NCBI GenBank assembly: GCA_963593685.1
Contig: CAVBBP010000023.1
Span: forward strand, 1-38,614
Origin: W0P28-013 sp963593685
Lineage (GTDB): Bacteria; Bacteroidota; Bacteroidia; Bacteroidales; Paludibacteraceae
DNA: 38,614 nt
Reading direction: 5' to 3'
In this document: in pieces, positions 1-8,957 of the stretch
Position numbering within the stretch: position 1 is the stretch's first letter
Layout of the letters: each line of letters starts with the position of its first letter
The notes under the pieces: generated by a model
The model's database searches: none
The model's input: only the letters and a program-made list of their open reading frames with translations
What the model was told of the DNA's origin: nothing
Program-made: the position numbers and the translations under genes

Positions 1-142
1 CCTGATTTTTGACACTCGCCGCCCAATGCCGTTTCGCGTTCCGAAACGCCGCCAAAATTTTAATTAAGTTATTGAAAATTAGATAATTGGATAATTAAAA
101 AAGTCTTTTGTCTTTATTCCTTATTCTTTATTCAAAAATTCC
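1..142. repeat. Intergenic repeat, copy 1 of a long-distance pair
   Basis: This non-coding stretch downstream of era shares long runs with 25230-25390. Both contain TTTTTGACACTCGCCGCCCA, then a word ending TTCGCGTTCCGAAACG, then AATTAGATAATTGG and AAAAAGTCTTTTG, then an ATTCTTTATTCAAAAA run leading to the 3' end of the next minus-strand gene. The copies differ by small indels. TTTCG-CG-TTCCGAAA-like words make it partly palindromic. No gene is visible. It is probably one member of a dispersed intergenic family. Confidence 0.6.
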
Positions 143-1063
143 TCACTTCTCGTAATAATTTATAGAAGTCCCCTTATGCTCGAGTTGGTAGCCAAAACCG
201 CGCAGTTTTTGTTCGCGGTTGCGCCAGTCGCGCTCCACTTTCACAAAGAGTTCGAGGAACACTTTTTTGCCAAAAAAGGCTTCGATGTCCTTGCGTGCTT
301 CGGTGCCGACCTTGCGCAACGCCTTGCCGCCACGCCCGATGAGAATCCCTTTTTGCGAATCGCGCTCGCAAAAAATGACCGCACTGATGCGCAGCAGCGT
401 GTCGTCCTCTTTGAACGATTCGACCGCCACCTCGACGGAGTAGGGAATCTCTTTGTCGTAGTTGAGCAGTATTTTTTCGCGGATAATTTCGTTCACAAAA
501 AAGCGTTCGGGCTTGTCGGTGAGCGCGTCTTTGTCGAAAAATGGCGGCGAATCGGGCAGCAACTCTTTGATGCGTTTGAACAGCGGTTCGATGTTGAATT
601 TGGCCATGGCCGACAGCGGAAAAATCTCGGCTTGCGGCAACTCTTTGTGCCAAAAATCGACCAACTCCTCCAAGCGCGGCTGGTCAATCAGGTCGATTTT
701 GTTGATGACGAGAATGATTTTGACGCTCTCCTGCATTTTTTGCACTTTTTCGAGAAAAAAAGCGTTCTTTTCGGCCGAATCGAGCACATCGGTAACATAG
801 AGCAGCACATCGGCATCGGTGAGCGCAGAGTTCGAAAATTCGAGCATCGACTCTTGCAATTTGTAGTTGGGTTTCAGCACGCCGGGCGTGTCGGAATAGA
901 CTATCTGGAAGTCGTCGCCATTGACGATGCCCATGATACGGTGGCGCGTGGTTTGCGCTTTCGAGGTGATGATAGAGATGCGCTCGCCGACGAGTGCGTT
1001 CATCAGCGTCGATTTGCCGACATTCGGATTGCCGACGATATTTACAAATCCAGATTTATGCAT
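143..1063 (-). CDS. era: GTPase Era
   Basis: Era is an essential GTPase that binds 16S rRNA near its 3' end and helps mature the 30S subunit. The 306-aa length is normal. Visible motifs are the P-loop GNPNVGKS (residues 11-18), the G3 box SDTPG (about 57-61), the G4 box NKID (about 121) and a G5-type SA. The C-terminal KH RNA-binding domain carries ILIGRGGKALRKVG, the Era form of the GxxG loop. The start is ATG at 1063. The gene stands alone at the 3' end of a minus-strand series, 238 bp after the secreted-protein gene; no clear -7 box was seen directly upstream. The family call is secure. Confidence 0.97.
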   Translation of the reverse strand: MHKSGFVNIVGNPNVGKSTLMNALVGERISIITSKAQTTRHRIMGIVNGDDFQIVYSDTPGVLKPNYKLQESMLEFSNSALTDADVLLYVTDVLDSAEKNAFFLEKVQKMQESVKIILVINKIDLIDQPRLEELVDFWHKELPQAEIFPLSAMAKFNIEPLFKRIKELLPDSPPFFDKDALTDKPERFFVNEIIREKILLNYDKEIPYSVEVAVESFKEDDTLLRISAVIFCERDSQKGILIGRGGKALRKVGTEARKDIEAFFGKKVFLELFVKVERDWRNREQKLRGFGYQLEHKGTSINYYEK

Positions 1064-1301
1064 TTTTTTAGGTTGATAGGTTGATTAGTTGATGAGTTTA
1101 ACGCATTGGTGTTGGTCCGTTGGGCTTATTTCTTATTTCTAATTTCTGGTTTCTAGTTATAGCCCCCTTTCCCGTTTCCCCCGAAGGGGGAAAGGCTTTT
1201 GTCTTGCTACTTGCTACTCATATCTTGCTACTAGCAATTTGAAATTCTGAAATTTGAAATTTGAAATTTGAAATTGCGGCTTCGCCGCATCACTTCTCAC
1301 T
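1064..1301. repeat. Intergenic mosaic of short repeated words
   Basis: No gene is visible. The stretch contains a GTTGAT-word repeat ending GAGTTTAACGCATTGGTG (1071-1112, also at 4811-4858 and, diverged, 7951-8016), a perfect palindrome TTTCCCCC-GAA-GGGGGAAA (1175-1193, also at 8133-8151), a TTGCTACTTGCTACT run, and GAAATTT repeats leading to a GC hairpin at 1275-1289. Confidence 0.6.
1275..1289 (-). terminator. Candidate terminator hairpin TGCGGC-GAA-GCCGCA
   Basis: On the minus strand, a 6-bp perfect stem with a 3-nt loop begins 12 nt after the stop codon of the secreted-protein gene and is followed by ATTTCAAATTTC. The same element follows the stops at 5007 and 9388. Lack of a pure U tract keeps this tentative. 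Confidence 0.5.
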
Positions 1302-2114
1302 CTATTTGCGTTTGTTTTTCGCTCTTACATCTTGTTGCAGTTTCCACTGTTTGGAGTGGCGCACATAGGCATCGACCGACATATCGGGGCCGAGCGTAAC
1401 CGTTTCGTCGTCGAAATACTTGATGGGCGAGAGGTGGTCGAACGCAATGCGGCGTTTTTGCGGCTCGTAGTCGAGAAACATGGCGATGTCGGCATCGTAT
1501 TCGAATATGCGCCGGCAGAGCGTCTGTTCGTCGTTTTCGAGTATCGGCAGACCGAGTTGTAGGCGGTTATCGCTGTCGAACCACAGCACATCGATGAACT
1601 TGCGTTGCGTGGCGGCATTCGCTCCTTGCCAACCCAGCAGCAGATAGACTTTTTGCCGCTTGTGGCGGTAGGCAATCGCCCGATAATAGAGCGCACCGTA
1701 CCAATTTTCGGCCGATAAAGTTGCGTGTTCGTTGGTAGCGAATGTGGTGGCTGATTGCGTAAATTGCGTGTATTCGCCAGTGGAAGTTTGTACAAATCCG
1801 TTGTAAACGAAACCGCTGTCGGTAGGCACATTCCATGTGTAGATGCGCAGCAATCCGTCGTCGGAGAGCGTTTTTCCGACGAATTTCAGGCTGCCAAAAG
1901 GCGCAGTGAACGAGCCGTCGCACGCCAATGCTTGGGCGAAAAGGGTGTTGATGGTGTCGTTGTAGCGCAGGTTGGCTTGGGCGTCGGTCGATTGCTCGAT
2001 GTTGGCAAACAGCCGCGCCATCTGCTGCTCACATTCGGCGAGCGACTGCGCTTGTGCGCCCATCGTCCAACAGGCGAACGCTGCAATTATTCCCATTTTT
2101 AGTCGTTTTCTCAT
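1302..2114 (-). CDS. Secreted protein of unknown function
   Basis: A 270-aa protein with a clear N-terminal signal peptide: MRKRLK, then a hydrophobic stretch ending in AQAQS. The mature part is mixed alpha/beta, rich in aromatic residues, with no transmembrane segment and no catalytic motif I recognise. It has the look of conserved Bacteroidales periplasmic proteins with 'LLRIYTWN' and 'LLLGWQGA' strings, but I cannot assign a function. The ATG at 2114 lies 23 nt after the malQ stop, so it is probably cotranscribed with malQ. I chose 2114 because the reading frame further upstream is only antiparallel shadow inside malQ, whereas 2114 starts a good signal peptide. Confidence 0.75.
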   Translation of the reverse strand: MRKRLKMGIIAAFACWTMGAQAQSLAECEQQMARLFANIEQSTDAQANLRYNDTINTLFAQALACDGSFTAPFGSLKFVGKTLSDDGLLRIYTWNVPTDSGFVYNGFVQTSTGEYTQFTQSATTFATNEHATLSAENWYGALYYRAIAYRHKRQKVYLLLGWQGANAATQRKFIDVLWFDSDNRLQLGLPILENDEQTLCRRIFEYDADIAMFLDYEPQKRRIAFDHLSPIKYFDDETVTLGPDMSVDAYVRHSKQWKLQQDVRAKNKRK

Positions 2115-2137
2115 CGTGTCGAGCCTCTTTCTCTCTT

Positions 2138-4732
2138 TCAACGACCGCTTGTGGCGATTATTGTTTCCAATTTGCTGTTGAAATCTTTTGCTTTCAGCAA
2201 TTCGCTGATTGTCAGGTGCATACGGTAGCACCAGAAGTGGTGCGGATTGCTCGGGTCGTTGATGCGCTCGCCGTCGGCATCGTAGAGGCGGAGTGTGGCG
2301 TCCATCGCCAAATAGTCCTGCAAGGGCAGAATGGCGAGCATGCTGTTGGCGCGCATTTGCCGTGTTACAATCTGCTCGGCGAGGGCTGGCGTGCAACTTT
2401 CGGGTGCTTTGCCCGCGTTGTGCAGCGCATGGTTGTAGTAGCGTTGCGTCCTGTCGGGATTTTCGTGCCACCAACTGCGCAGCGGCGAGGTGTCGTGCGT
2501 GCCAGTGCTGCAAACCGAGAGGTATGGCGTGCGTTGCGGATCGACAAATTCGGCAGAAAAATCTTTCGGCATACGCTCTATTTCGAGGCTGAGAATCTGC
2601 ATATCGTTCATCACTTGTGGCACACAAGCGGGCATCATGCCGAGGTCTTCGCCGCACACGAGCATATTGGTAGTGCGCAGCAGGGCAGGCAGTTTGCGTT
2701 GCGCCTGTATGCGCCAAAATTCGTTCTGTCGGTGGTAGAAATAGTCCTCGTGAATCTGCTCCATGATGTGCCGTTCGCGCTCGCTCAAGGCGGCAAAAGT
2801 GTGCGACTTGTGAACCATGATGCGTGGGTGGAATTTGCCCTGCTGATACACATCTTCGATGAAAAGCACCTCGGTGTGGAGTTCCAGCAGTTTGTCGCGC
2901 AGCACGCGCTCTTTGTCGCCAAAATGGTCGCTCAACTTGCGTTGTGTGTCGAATTCGGGCTTGAATTGGAGCGTGCCGCTCGGCTGCGGATCGAAGTATT
3001 TTTTTGCGATGGCGGCCGCTTTGTCGCCGAAAAGTTCGGTCAGCATCTGCTGCGTGATGTAGGGTTTGAGCATACGCTCGCGGTCGAAATGCAGGCCGTA
3101 GTTTTCGATTTCGCCAACGCACATTGGCATGGCGGGATTGAAGTAGCCGAGCAGTCCCCAAATGGCCGACTGCGGAATCTCCCAAATGCGGAAAAATCCC
3201 AAAATATGGTCGATACGGTAGGCATCGAAATAGTTGGCCATGTTCATAAAGCGGTGTTTCCACCACGCAAAATCGTCTTTTGCCATTTCGTCCCAATCGT
3301 AGGTGGGGAAGCCCCAGTTTTGCCCCGTTTCCGAGAAATCGTCGGGGGGTGCGCCCGCCTGCTTGTCGAGGTGGAACAGGTGCGGATACATCCACGCATC
3401 GACACTGTTGGGGCTGATGCCGATGGGCAGGTCGCCCTTGAGCGCAACGCCGTGCGTGTGGGCGTAGAGGCGCACTTCCGCCAACTGTTTTGCCAAGTGG
3501 AATTGCACAAAATAGTGCAGTTCGGTTTCGGGCGCATGTGCCGCTGCAAAGCGTTTCACGGCTTTTGCGTCGTAAACGCTCAGTTCGTTCCAACGGCGAA
3601 AATCGGCGGTTTCGTGCTGGTCGCGCAGCACGCAGAACACGGCATACGGCACGAGCCAATGGCTGTTGTTGGCAAAAAATCGTTTGTATTCGGTCGAGGC
3701 GAAAGTGCTTGCTTTTTCTTGTTCAAAAATCAGGCGGAGATAGTCCCATTTCAGGGCGTTCACGGCAGCGTAATCGACAAACGCTTTGGCGTTGAGTTGC
3801 TGGCGACGGCGGTCGAAATCGGCGTTGGCTTTGGCACTTTTTAGGCGACCGACAGCCTCCAAATGCAGGTACATCGGGTGCAGTGCATAGACCGAAATGG
3901 CACTATACGGATAGGAATCGGCATTGGTTTTGGTGTTGGTGGTGTCGTTCACAGGCAGAATTTGAAGCAGTTTTTGTCCTGTGTTGTGCGCCCAATCGAC
4001 CATCTGTTTTAAGTCGTGAAATTCGCCCACGCCCCAGTCGCCCTCGCTGCGCAGCGAGAACACAGGAATGGCCGTGCCTGCGCCTTTCCAGTGGAATTGC
4101 TGCCGAAAATCGGCCGACAGCAGCGCAGTGTCGTTGGTGGCTTGCAGTTGGCGGTTGTCGCCCTCTTCCCAGCGGACAATTTCGCCTGATTCGAGGTCGT
4201 AAATCACAAATTTGTACGCAACATTTTGCAGGTCGCTGTTTTTCAGTTTGATGAACCAATCGGCGTTGTCGGTGGCTTGCATGGGCTGCAAAAGGCACGC
4301 GTCCCAGCCGCCCAATTTTCGCGTCGAACCCAAAATGCCAACACCCTGATTCGCTTCGACAGCAGGCGCATTGACGAGCAGCAATGTTTCGCCGATGCCG
4401 ATTTTGGGCAACCGTTTGGTGGTGTGTGCGCACCAAGCCTCGGCGAATGGTGTTGTGCGAAAAACGCGCGCTGCCGATGGGTAGCGAAAGGTGTCGAAAA
4501 TCTGCACCTCGTCTGGCATTTGCGGCAGTTGGCGCTGCTCGAGCGACTCCACAATTTTGGTCTGCTCTGGGTTCAAAACATAGTAGGCGTAGGTCGTTGG
4601 CTTACCCTTGGGCGTGTATGTGCAGCGCCACAAACTATCGGCGATGTAGGTCATCGGGACAGTTTCGCCTTCGATTTGCAGGAAAACATTTTGTCCCCAA
4701 TAGGTGTAGCATTTCAGATTGAAAGTTATCAT
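2138..4732 (-). CDS. malQ: 4-alpha-glucanotransferase (amylomaltase, GH77) with N-terminal CBM20 domains
   Basis: Transfers alpha-1,4-glucan segments between maltooligosaccharides in cytoplasmic maltodextrin or glycogen metabolism. At 864 aa it has the long form typical of Bacteroidota and plants. Two N-terminal starch-binding domains (about residues 1-110 and 120-220; GSTRKLGGWD belongs to the second) precede the GH77 barrel. Catalytic features are visible: DAYRIDHILGFF with the nucleophile Asp (about 507), CGEDLGMMP with the acid/base Glu (about 694), and GTHDTSPLRSWW with the third Asp (about 746). No signal peptide is present. It is the first gene of a two-gene unit with the secreted protein downstream, and a -7 box lies about 40 nt upstream of the ATG. 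Confidence 0.95.
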   Translation of the reverse strand: MITFNLKCYTYWGQNVFLQIEGETVPMTYIADSLWRCTYTPKGKPTTYAYYVLNPEQTKIVESLEQRQLPQMPDEVQIFDTFRYPSAARVFRTTPFAEAWCAHTTKRLPKIGIGETLLLVNAPAVEANQGVGILGSTRKLGGWDACLLQPMQATDNADWFIKLKNSDLQNVAYKFVIYDLESGEIVRWEEGDNRQLQATNDTALLSADFRQQFHWKGAGTAIPVFSLRSEGDWGVGEFHDLKQMVDWAHNTGQKLLQILPVNDTTNTKTNADSYPYSAISVYALHPMYLHLEAVGRLKSAKANADFDRRRQQLNAKAFVDYAAVNALKWDYLRLIFEQEKASTFASTEYKRFFANNSHWLVPYAVFCVLRDQHETADFRRWNELSVYDAKAVKRFAAAHAPETELHYFVQFHLAKQLAEVRLYAHTHGVALKGDLPIGISPNSVDAWMYPHLFHLDKQAGAPPDDFSETGQNWGFPTYDWDEMAKDDFAWWKHRFMNMANYFDAYRIDHILGFFRIWEIPQSAIWGLLGYFNPAMPMCVGEIENYGLHFDRERMLKPYITQQMLTELFGDKAAAIAKKYFDPQPSGTLQFKPEFDTQRKLSDHFGDKERVLRDKLLELHTEVLFIEDVYQQGKFHPRIMVHKSHTFAALSERERHIMEQIHEDYFYHRQNEFWRIQAQRKLPALLRTTNMLVCGEDLGMMPACVPQVMNDMQILSLEIERMPKDFSAEFVDPQRTPYLSVCSTGTHDTSPLRSWWHENPDRTQRYYNHALHNAGKAPESCTPALAEQIVTRQMRANSMLAILPLQDYLAMDATLRLYDADGERINDPSNPHHFWCYRMHLTISELLKAKDFNSKLETIIATSGR

Positions 4733-4773
4733 ATAATGGTCTGTTTTTATTTCTTTTAATACAATTTTGATGC

Positions 4774-4781
4774 CAAAGTTA
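4774..4781 (-). promoter_or_regulatory. Bacteroidota -7 box upstream of malQ
   Basis: On the minus strand the sequence reads TAACTTTG, matching TAnnTTTG, about 42 nt before the malQ ATG. No good TTTG -33 element was found at the expected distance, so the call rests on the -7 box. Confidence 0.5.
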
Positions 4782-5006
4782 GTTGTGGAGTGAAAAAGTG
4801 TGAAAGTGCGGTTGATAAGTTGATAAGTTGATGAGTTGATAAGTTTAACGCATTGGTGAAAGTCTGTGCAGTTTATTTCTAATTTCTAATTTCTGGTTTC
4901 TAGTCTCTAGTTATTGATTTGAAAATTTGAAGATTAAGGCGTTTTTGACGCCGCAATTTGAAATCTGAAATTTGAAATTTGAAATTGCGGCTCTGCCGCA
5001 CCACTC
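4782..5006. repeat. Intergenic mosaic of short repeated words
   Basis: No gene. It contains GTTGATAAGTTGATAAGTTG words ending GTTTAACGCATTGGTG (4811-4858), TTTCTAATTTCTAATTTCTGG words, and GAAATTT repeats leading to the hairpin at 4986-5000. The same words occur in the same order at 1071-1289. Confidence 0.55.
4986..5000 (-). terminator. Candidate terminator hairpin TGCGGC-AGA-GCCGCA
   Basis: A perfect 6-bp stem with a 3-nt loop, 6 nt after the stop of the TPR gene, followed on the minus strand by ATTTCAAATTTC. It is the second of three copies placed just after stop codons. Confidence 0.5.
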
Positions 5007-6971
5007 CTAATTCCTCACTCTTTTTAAGTAGTTGTATGCTTGATATATGCCGAGTTCGCCGGCTTTGCTCAGGTCGGTTATGCCGCGTTCGGTGTCGCCG
5101 ATGTAGATGTAGGTCAAGCCGCGGTTGAAGTAGGCTTCGGCCATGTCGGGGTCGCTGTCGATGGCGTTGGTGTAGTTGCGTATGGCCGATTGAAAATCTT
5201 TCTGCACGCAGAGCACATTGGCGCGATTGAACCACGCATAGGCGAAATTCGGCGCATATTCGAGCGTTTTGTCGTAGTCGCGCATTATCATTTCGAAATC
5301 GTGGGCGTATTGTTCGGGTTGTGGCGCATTTTCGTCGTTATTGGTTCTGAATTCCAACTCTTTGAAACGAATGTTAGCACGGCAGAAATAGGCGAGCGCC
5401 ATGTCGGATTTGAAGTAGATGGCGCGCGAAAAGTCGGCGATGGCACTCGAAAAATCCTGCACAAGTGCATAGTCGATGCCGCGTGCGAGGTAGAGTAGTG
5501 CGTTGTCGGGGGCGGCCTCGATGCGCCGCGACAGTTCGTCGATAGAGCGGAAATGGTGGCTGATGAGCGTTTGCGTGAGCGACATCTCGCGGTTCACAAT
5601 TTTGAGCGTTGCTGGCAGGGCGTGTTGCGCATTGAGTTGGCTCACGAGTGCGCTGTAATGGTCGTTTTTGCGCACGGGGTCCTCTTTTTGGTAGTACGAC
5701 AGCACAAAATTTTTCTCGCTCGACACATCGATCTGCATGTTTTGTATGGCACCGCGTATGTTGTTGCTGGCGGTGTTGCCCGTGGTTGCATCGAACAGGC
5801 GTGTGCGTGCGTGCGTCGGACTTTCGTCCTGCTGGGCGATGTCGGGGCGCATATCGATTTCGTCGGTATTTTGTTGGTGTTGTTTGGCCTCTTGGCGCAG
5901 TTGCTCGACCTTGTTGTAGTCGTCGAAAGCGGCGCGGCGTTTGCCCATTTTTTCGTATGCTTGTGCGCGTCCGTAGTAGGCGGGCGCAAAGGTTGGGTGC
6001 CGAGTGATGAGTGTGGTGTAATCGGCTTCGGCATTGCGCCAGTCGTAGAGTTCGGCATAGACCAAAGCGCGCTGGTAGAGGGCTTTGTCGTGGTCGGGCT
6101 TCAGTTTCAGCACTTCGGTCAGGTCGTCGATGGCGTTGTTTAGGTCGCCCACTTCGGTGCGCAACAAGGCGCGGTTGAAGCGTGCCGTTTCGTCGGTCGG
6201 GTCGAGGCTGATGGCGTGGTCGAAATCGGCCAGTGCGCCGCGGTAGTTTTTGGCTTCGTAGTTCAGAAATCCGCGGTTGATGTAGTGCCCAGCGTTTTGT
6301 GTGCCGAGGCGTATGGCTTCGTTGTAGTCGGCTAGTGCGCCGCTGTTGTCGCCTATTTGCAGACGAGCGATGGCGCGCGCAGCCCACAGGTCGGGATTGT
6401 ATTTGTCGGTCGCCACCAACTGGTCGAAATCGGCCATTGCGCCCAGCGTATCGCCTTTGGCCAAGAGTATGCGTCCGCGTTCGTAGAGCAGGTCGGCCGA
6501 TTTTTTGTTGCGGCGCAGCAGATTATCGGCATCGACCAAGGCTTCGTCGTAGCGTTCGAGTTGCAGCCGTGCTTCGATGCGGTTGAGCGTGTATATCGGA
6601 TTTTCGGGTGCGAACTCCAACGCCCGCGAAAAATCGGCTTCGGCTTCGGCATAGCGGTCGAGCCGCATACGCACAAATCCGCGTGCATAGTAGGCTTGCG
6701 GCATAAACGCATTGCGTTCGATGACAGCGTCGCAATCTTGCTCTGCTCCGCGATAATCTTCCAACTCGATTTTGGCGATGGCGCGGTAGAAATAGGGTTC
6801 GGTGAGATAGGGTTTTACCTTTATCACTTGGTTGAAATACTGTATCGACAGCACATAATCCTCGAAATAGAGCGCATTGCGCCCGATGGCCAGCACACGG
6901 TCGGTGTTGAGTTGCGCCGCGGCCAGCAGTGGCAGCAGCGTCAGCGACAATATGGCAAAAAATCGGCGCAC
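5007..6971 (-). CDS. Secreted tetratricopeptide-repeat (TPR) protein
   Basis: A 654-aa protein with a signal peptide (MRRFFAILSLTLLPLLAAAQ) followed by about eight TPR units between residues 20 and 330, for example YYARGFVRMRLDRYAEAEAD and YINRGFLNYEAKNYRGALAD. A linker rich in Q, D and T follows (about 350-420), then a second TPR block near the C-terminus ending in FNRGLTYIYIGDTERGITDL. TPRs are protein-binding scaffolds, so a periplasmic or outer-membrane assembly role is possible but not shown. The start is GTG at 6971, chosen because it gives the signal peptide. It lies 10 nt after the dapA stop, so the two genes form an operon; I see no functional link between them. Confidence 0.88.
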   Translation of the reverse strand: MRRFFAILSLTLLPLLAAAQLNTDRVLAIGRNALYFEDYVLSIQYFNQVIKVKPYLTEPYFYRAIAKIELEDYRGAEQDCDAVIERNAFMPQAYYARGFVRMRLDRYAEAEADFSRALEFAPENPIYTLNRIEARLQLERYDEALVDADNLLRRNKKSADLLYERGRILLAKGDTLGAMADFDQLVATDKYNPDLWAARAIARLQIGDNSGALADYNEAIRLGTQNAGHYINRGFLNYEAKNYRGALADFDHAISLDPTDETARFNRALLRTEVGDLNNAIDDLTEVLKLKPDHDKALYQRALVYAELYDWRNAEADYTTLITRHPTFAPAYYGRAQAYEKMGKRRAAFDDYNKVEQLRQEAKQHQQNTDEIDMRPDIAQQDESPTHARTRLFDATTGNTASNNIRGAIQNMQIDVSSEKNFVLSYYQKEDPVRKNDHYSALVSQLNAQHALPATLKIVNREMSLTQTLISHHFRSIDELSRRIEAAPDNALLYLARGIDYALVQDFSSAIADFSRAIYFKSDMALAYFCRANIRFKELEFRTNNDENAPQPEQYAHDFEMIMRDYDKTLEYAPNFAYAWFNRANVLCVQKDFQSAIRNYTNAIDSDPDMAEAYFNRGLTYIYIGDTERGITDLSKAGELGIYQAYNYLKRVRN

Positions 6972-6981
6972 GGTCGGTAAT

Positions 6982-7878
6982 TTACTCCTCTATCGCTTTG
7001 ATTTGTTCCAACACTTTGCGCATACGCTCGGTGGTTTTGAGCGTGGTCGGCACCAAGGGCAGGCGCAGTTCGTTTTCGATGAAGCCCATCATCGAGAGTA
7101 GGCTCTTTACGCCAGCGGGATTGCCATCGACAAAGAGCAGTTCGGTCAGTTCGGCGAAGCGGTAGTGAATCTCGCGTGCGCCCACTAAGTCGCCACGCAT
7201 AGCCAGCCGCACCATGCGACTAAATTCGCGCGGGAAGGCGTTGCCAACCACCGAAATGGCACCAACTGCGCCCAGCGTTATCAGTGGAAAAGTGATGCCG
7301 TCGTCGCCCGAAATGACCATGAAATGTTTGGGTTTGTTTTTGATGATTTCGTCGATTTGCGAAAACTTGCCCGACGCCTCTTTGATGGCCACGATGTTCG
7401 GAAATTCGCGTGCGAGGCGCAACACAGTTTCGGCGGTCATATTCACGCCTGTGCGCCCTGGCACATTGTACAAAATGATGGGTGTGGCAGTGGCTTGCGC
7501 AATGGCGCGGTAGTGCTGGTAGATGCCCTCTTGCGACGGTTTGTTGTAGTACGGCACCACGCTCAGCACCGCATCGACCTGCGACAGGTCGGTGTTTCGC
7601 ACGGCCTCCACCACGGTGCGCGTGTTGTTGCCGCCGATGCCCATAACGATTGGCAGGCGTTTTTCGTTCTTTTCGATGATAAAACGGGCGATGTCGCGTT
7701 TTTCGTCGTCGGTGAGCGTGGGCGTTTCGGCCGTTGTGCCAAAAATCACCAGATAGTCGGCGTGGTTGGCAATTTGGTACTCCACCAGCCGCCCCAACGC
7801 CGCATAATCGACGCTGCCGTCCTTTTTGAAAGGCGTAACCAACGCCACGCCCATGCCAGTCAGTTTATTTTGGTTCAT
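6982..7878 (-). CDS. dapA: 4-hydroxy-tetrahydrodipicolinate synthase
   Basis: Condenses pyruvate with aspartate semialdehyde in the lysine and diaminopimelate pathway, which supplies peptidoglycan cross-links. At 298 aa the length is normal. The class I aldolase hallmarks are present: the Schiff-base lysine in NIVAIKEASG (K166), the tyrosine in YNVPGRTG (Y137), and the GTTAETPTL loop (about 47-55). The ATG at 7878 follows a 450-bp intergenic mosaic. The TPR gene follows 10 nt downstream. Confidence 0.95.
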   Translation of the reverse strand: MNQNKLTGMGVALVTPFKKDGSVDYAALGRLVEYQIANHADYLVIFGTTAETPTLTDDEKRDIARFIIEKNEKRLPIVMGIGGNNTRTVVEAVRNTDLSQVDAVLSVVPYYNKPSQEGIYQHYRAIAQATATPIILYNVPGRTGVNMTAETVLRLAREFPNIVAIKEASGKFSQIDEIIKNKPKHFMVISGDDGITFPLITLGAVGAISVVGNAFPREFSRMVRLAMRGDLVGAREIHYRFAELTELLFVDGNPAGVKSLLSMMGFIENELRLPLVPTTLKTTERMRKVLEQIKAIEE

Positions 7879-8328
7879 AATTTTTAGATTTCAGAGTTTC
7901 AGAGTTTCAGAGTTTCAAGTTTCAGATTTCAAATTTCAGATTTCAAATTAAGTTGATTGGTTGATTGGTTGATTGGTTGATTGGTCGTTGATAGGTTGAT
8001 AAGTTTAACGCATCAATAAAGGTCTGTGTGGTAAAATCAATTTTCAAATTTTCAAATTTTCAAATTTCAGATTGCGCTGCGCGCGGTTTCAAGTTTCAGA
8101 TTTCAAATTTCAGATTGTAGCCCCCTTTCCCGTTTCCCCCGAAGGGGGAAAAGCCTTTTTCCAATTAAGAATTATGAATTTAGAATTAAGAATTATTCGC
8201 ATTCAAAAGTGCTTCAATCTTCAAATAATTTGTCTTAGTATTCGTCTATGTTCTATGCTCTATATTCTATGTTCTATAAACGATAAACTCTCACCTATAA
8301 CCTTTTACACTTTCGCACTTTCACACTT
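7879..8328. repeat. 450-bp intergenic repeat mosaic
   Basis: No gene. From left to right on the plus strand: TTTCAGAG 8-bp repeats (7890-7925), GTTGATTG repeats ending GATAAGTTTAACGCAT (7951-8012), ATTTTCAA repeats, the palindrome TTTCCCCC-GAA-GGGGGAAA (8133-8151), and AT-rich words such as TCTATGTTCTAT. The same words occur in the gaps at 1064-1301 and 8857-9387. Confidence 0.6.
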
Positions 8329-8856
8329 TCATACTGTTTGTTTAATCTCTTTCAAATAGCGCAAAATGGCGTTCCAGAGGGTTTGTTCGTAGGCTTTGTT
8401 GGGTTGGATTTTTACGGCAAAATCTATCAGTCCAAACTCGCTCACATCACCACCAATGCGGCAGCGGCCGTTGGAGTAGAGTAGCAGATATTGCAGTGGC
8501 AGACAGAAATGCGGCGTCAAATCCACAATCAAATCGTAATTTTTTGTGCAGATGGCGTTGAGCGTTTCCTTGTCGGGTTTGCCCCAAAAACTGATTTGCC
8601 CTTTGCCGAGCAGCCAAAAATGGTCGGTTTGCGGCGTTTCGCACTGCTTTTTTGCCACAAAGCCCACCACATCGACCTGTTTGCCGTCGGCGTGGAGCGC
8701 ACGCACAATGCTGTCGATGGCGGCGTGGTTCTCTTGCAAATCGCTCTCGTAGAGCAGCAGCACGCGTTGCACATGCGCATAGTCCACAAACTGTTTCTCA
8801 CGCAAATGGCTCTTGCGTGATCGGTATTTGAAAAGTCGTTCTTTCAGCAATTTCAT
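8329..8856 (-). CDS. DUF6913-type conserved protein
   Basis: A 175-aa soluble protein without signal peptide. It begins with a basic stretch (MKLLKERLFKYRSRKSH) and continues as an alternating beta/alpha fold with VLLLYESD, VDVVGFVAKKQ, YDLIVDLTP and GRCRIGG strings. This pattern fits the DUF6913 family of Bacteroidales, found near ligA and dapA; I recall that association but could not check it. The function is unknown. The gene lies between ligA and dapA on the same strand but is separated from each by about 450-530 bp, so it may have its own transcript. Confidence 0.7.
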   Translation of the reverse strand: MKLLKERLFKYRSRKSHLREKQFVDYAHVQRVLLLYESDLQENHAAIDSIVRALHADGKQVDVVGFVAKKQCETPQTDHFWLLGKGQISFWGKPDKETLNAICTKNYDLIVDLTPHFCLPLQYLLLYSNGRCRIGGDVSEFGLIDFAVKIQPNKAYEQTLWNAILRYLKEIKQTV

Positions 8857-8864
8857 ATTTCAAA

Positions 8865-8957
8865 TTTCAGAGTTTCAGAGTTTCAGAGTTTCAGAGTTTC
8901 AGAATTTCAGAGTTTCAGTGTTTCAGAGTTTCAGATTTCAGAGTTTCAGAGTTTCAA
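8865..8957. repeat. 8-bp tandem repeat (TTTCAGAG)n
   Basis: About eleven imperfect copies of TTTCAGAG lie directly upstream of the DUF6913 start. A shorter run of the same unit lies directly upstream of dapA (about 7890-7925). Several reading frames stay open across the array simply because of its composition. Confidence 0.8.

Noticed and set aside
2115..3659. Upstream extension of the secreted-protein frame to 785 codons
   Set aside because: The extension is an out-of-frame shadow of malQ; a proper signal peptide begins at 2114.
2054..3844. Long plus-strand frame opposite malQ (similar ones opposite ligA and the second LTA-synthase-family gene)
   Set aside because: These mirror G+C-rich codons of real genes on the other strand; they have no recognisable motifs and overlap genes with complete catalytic signatures.
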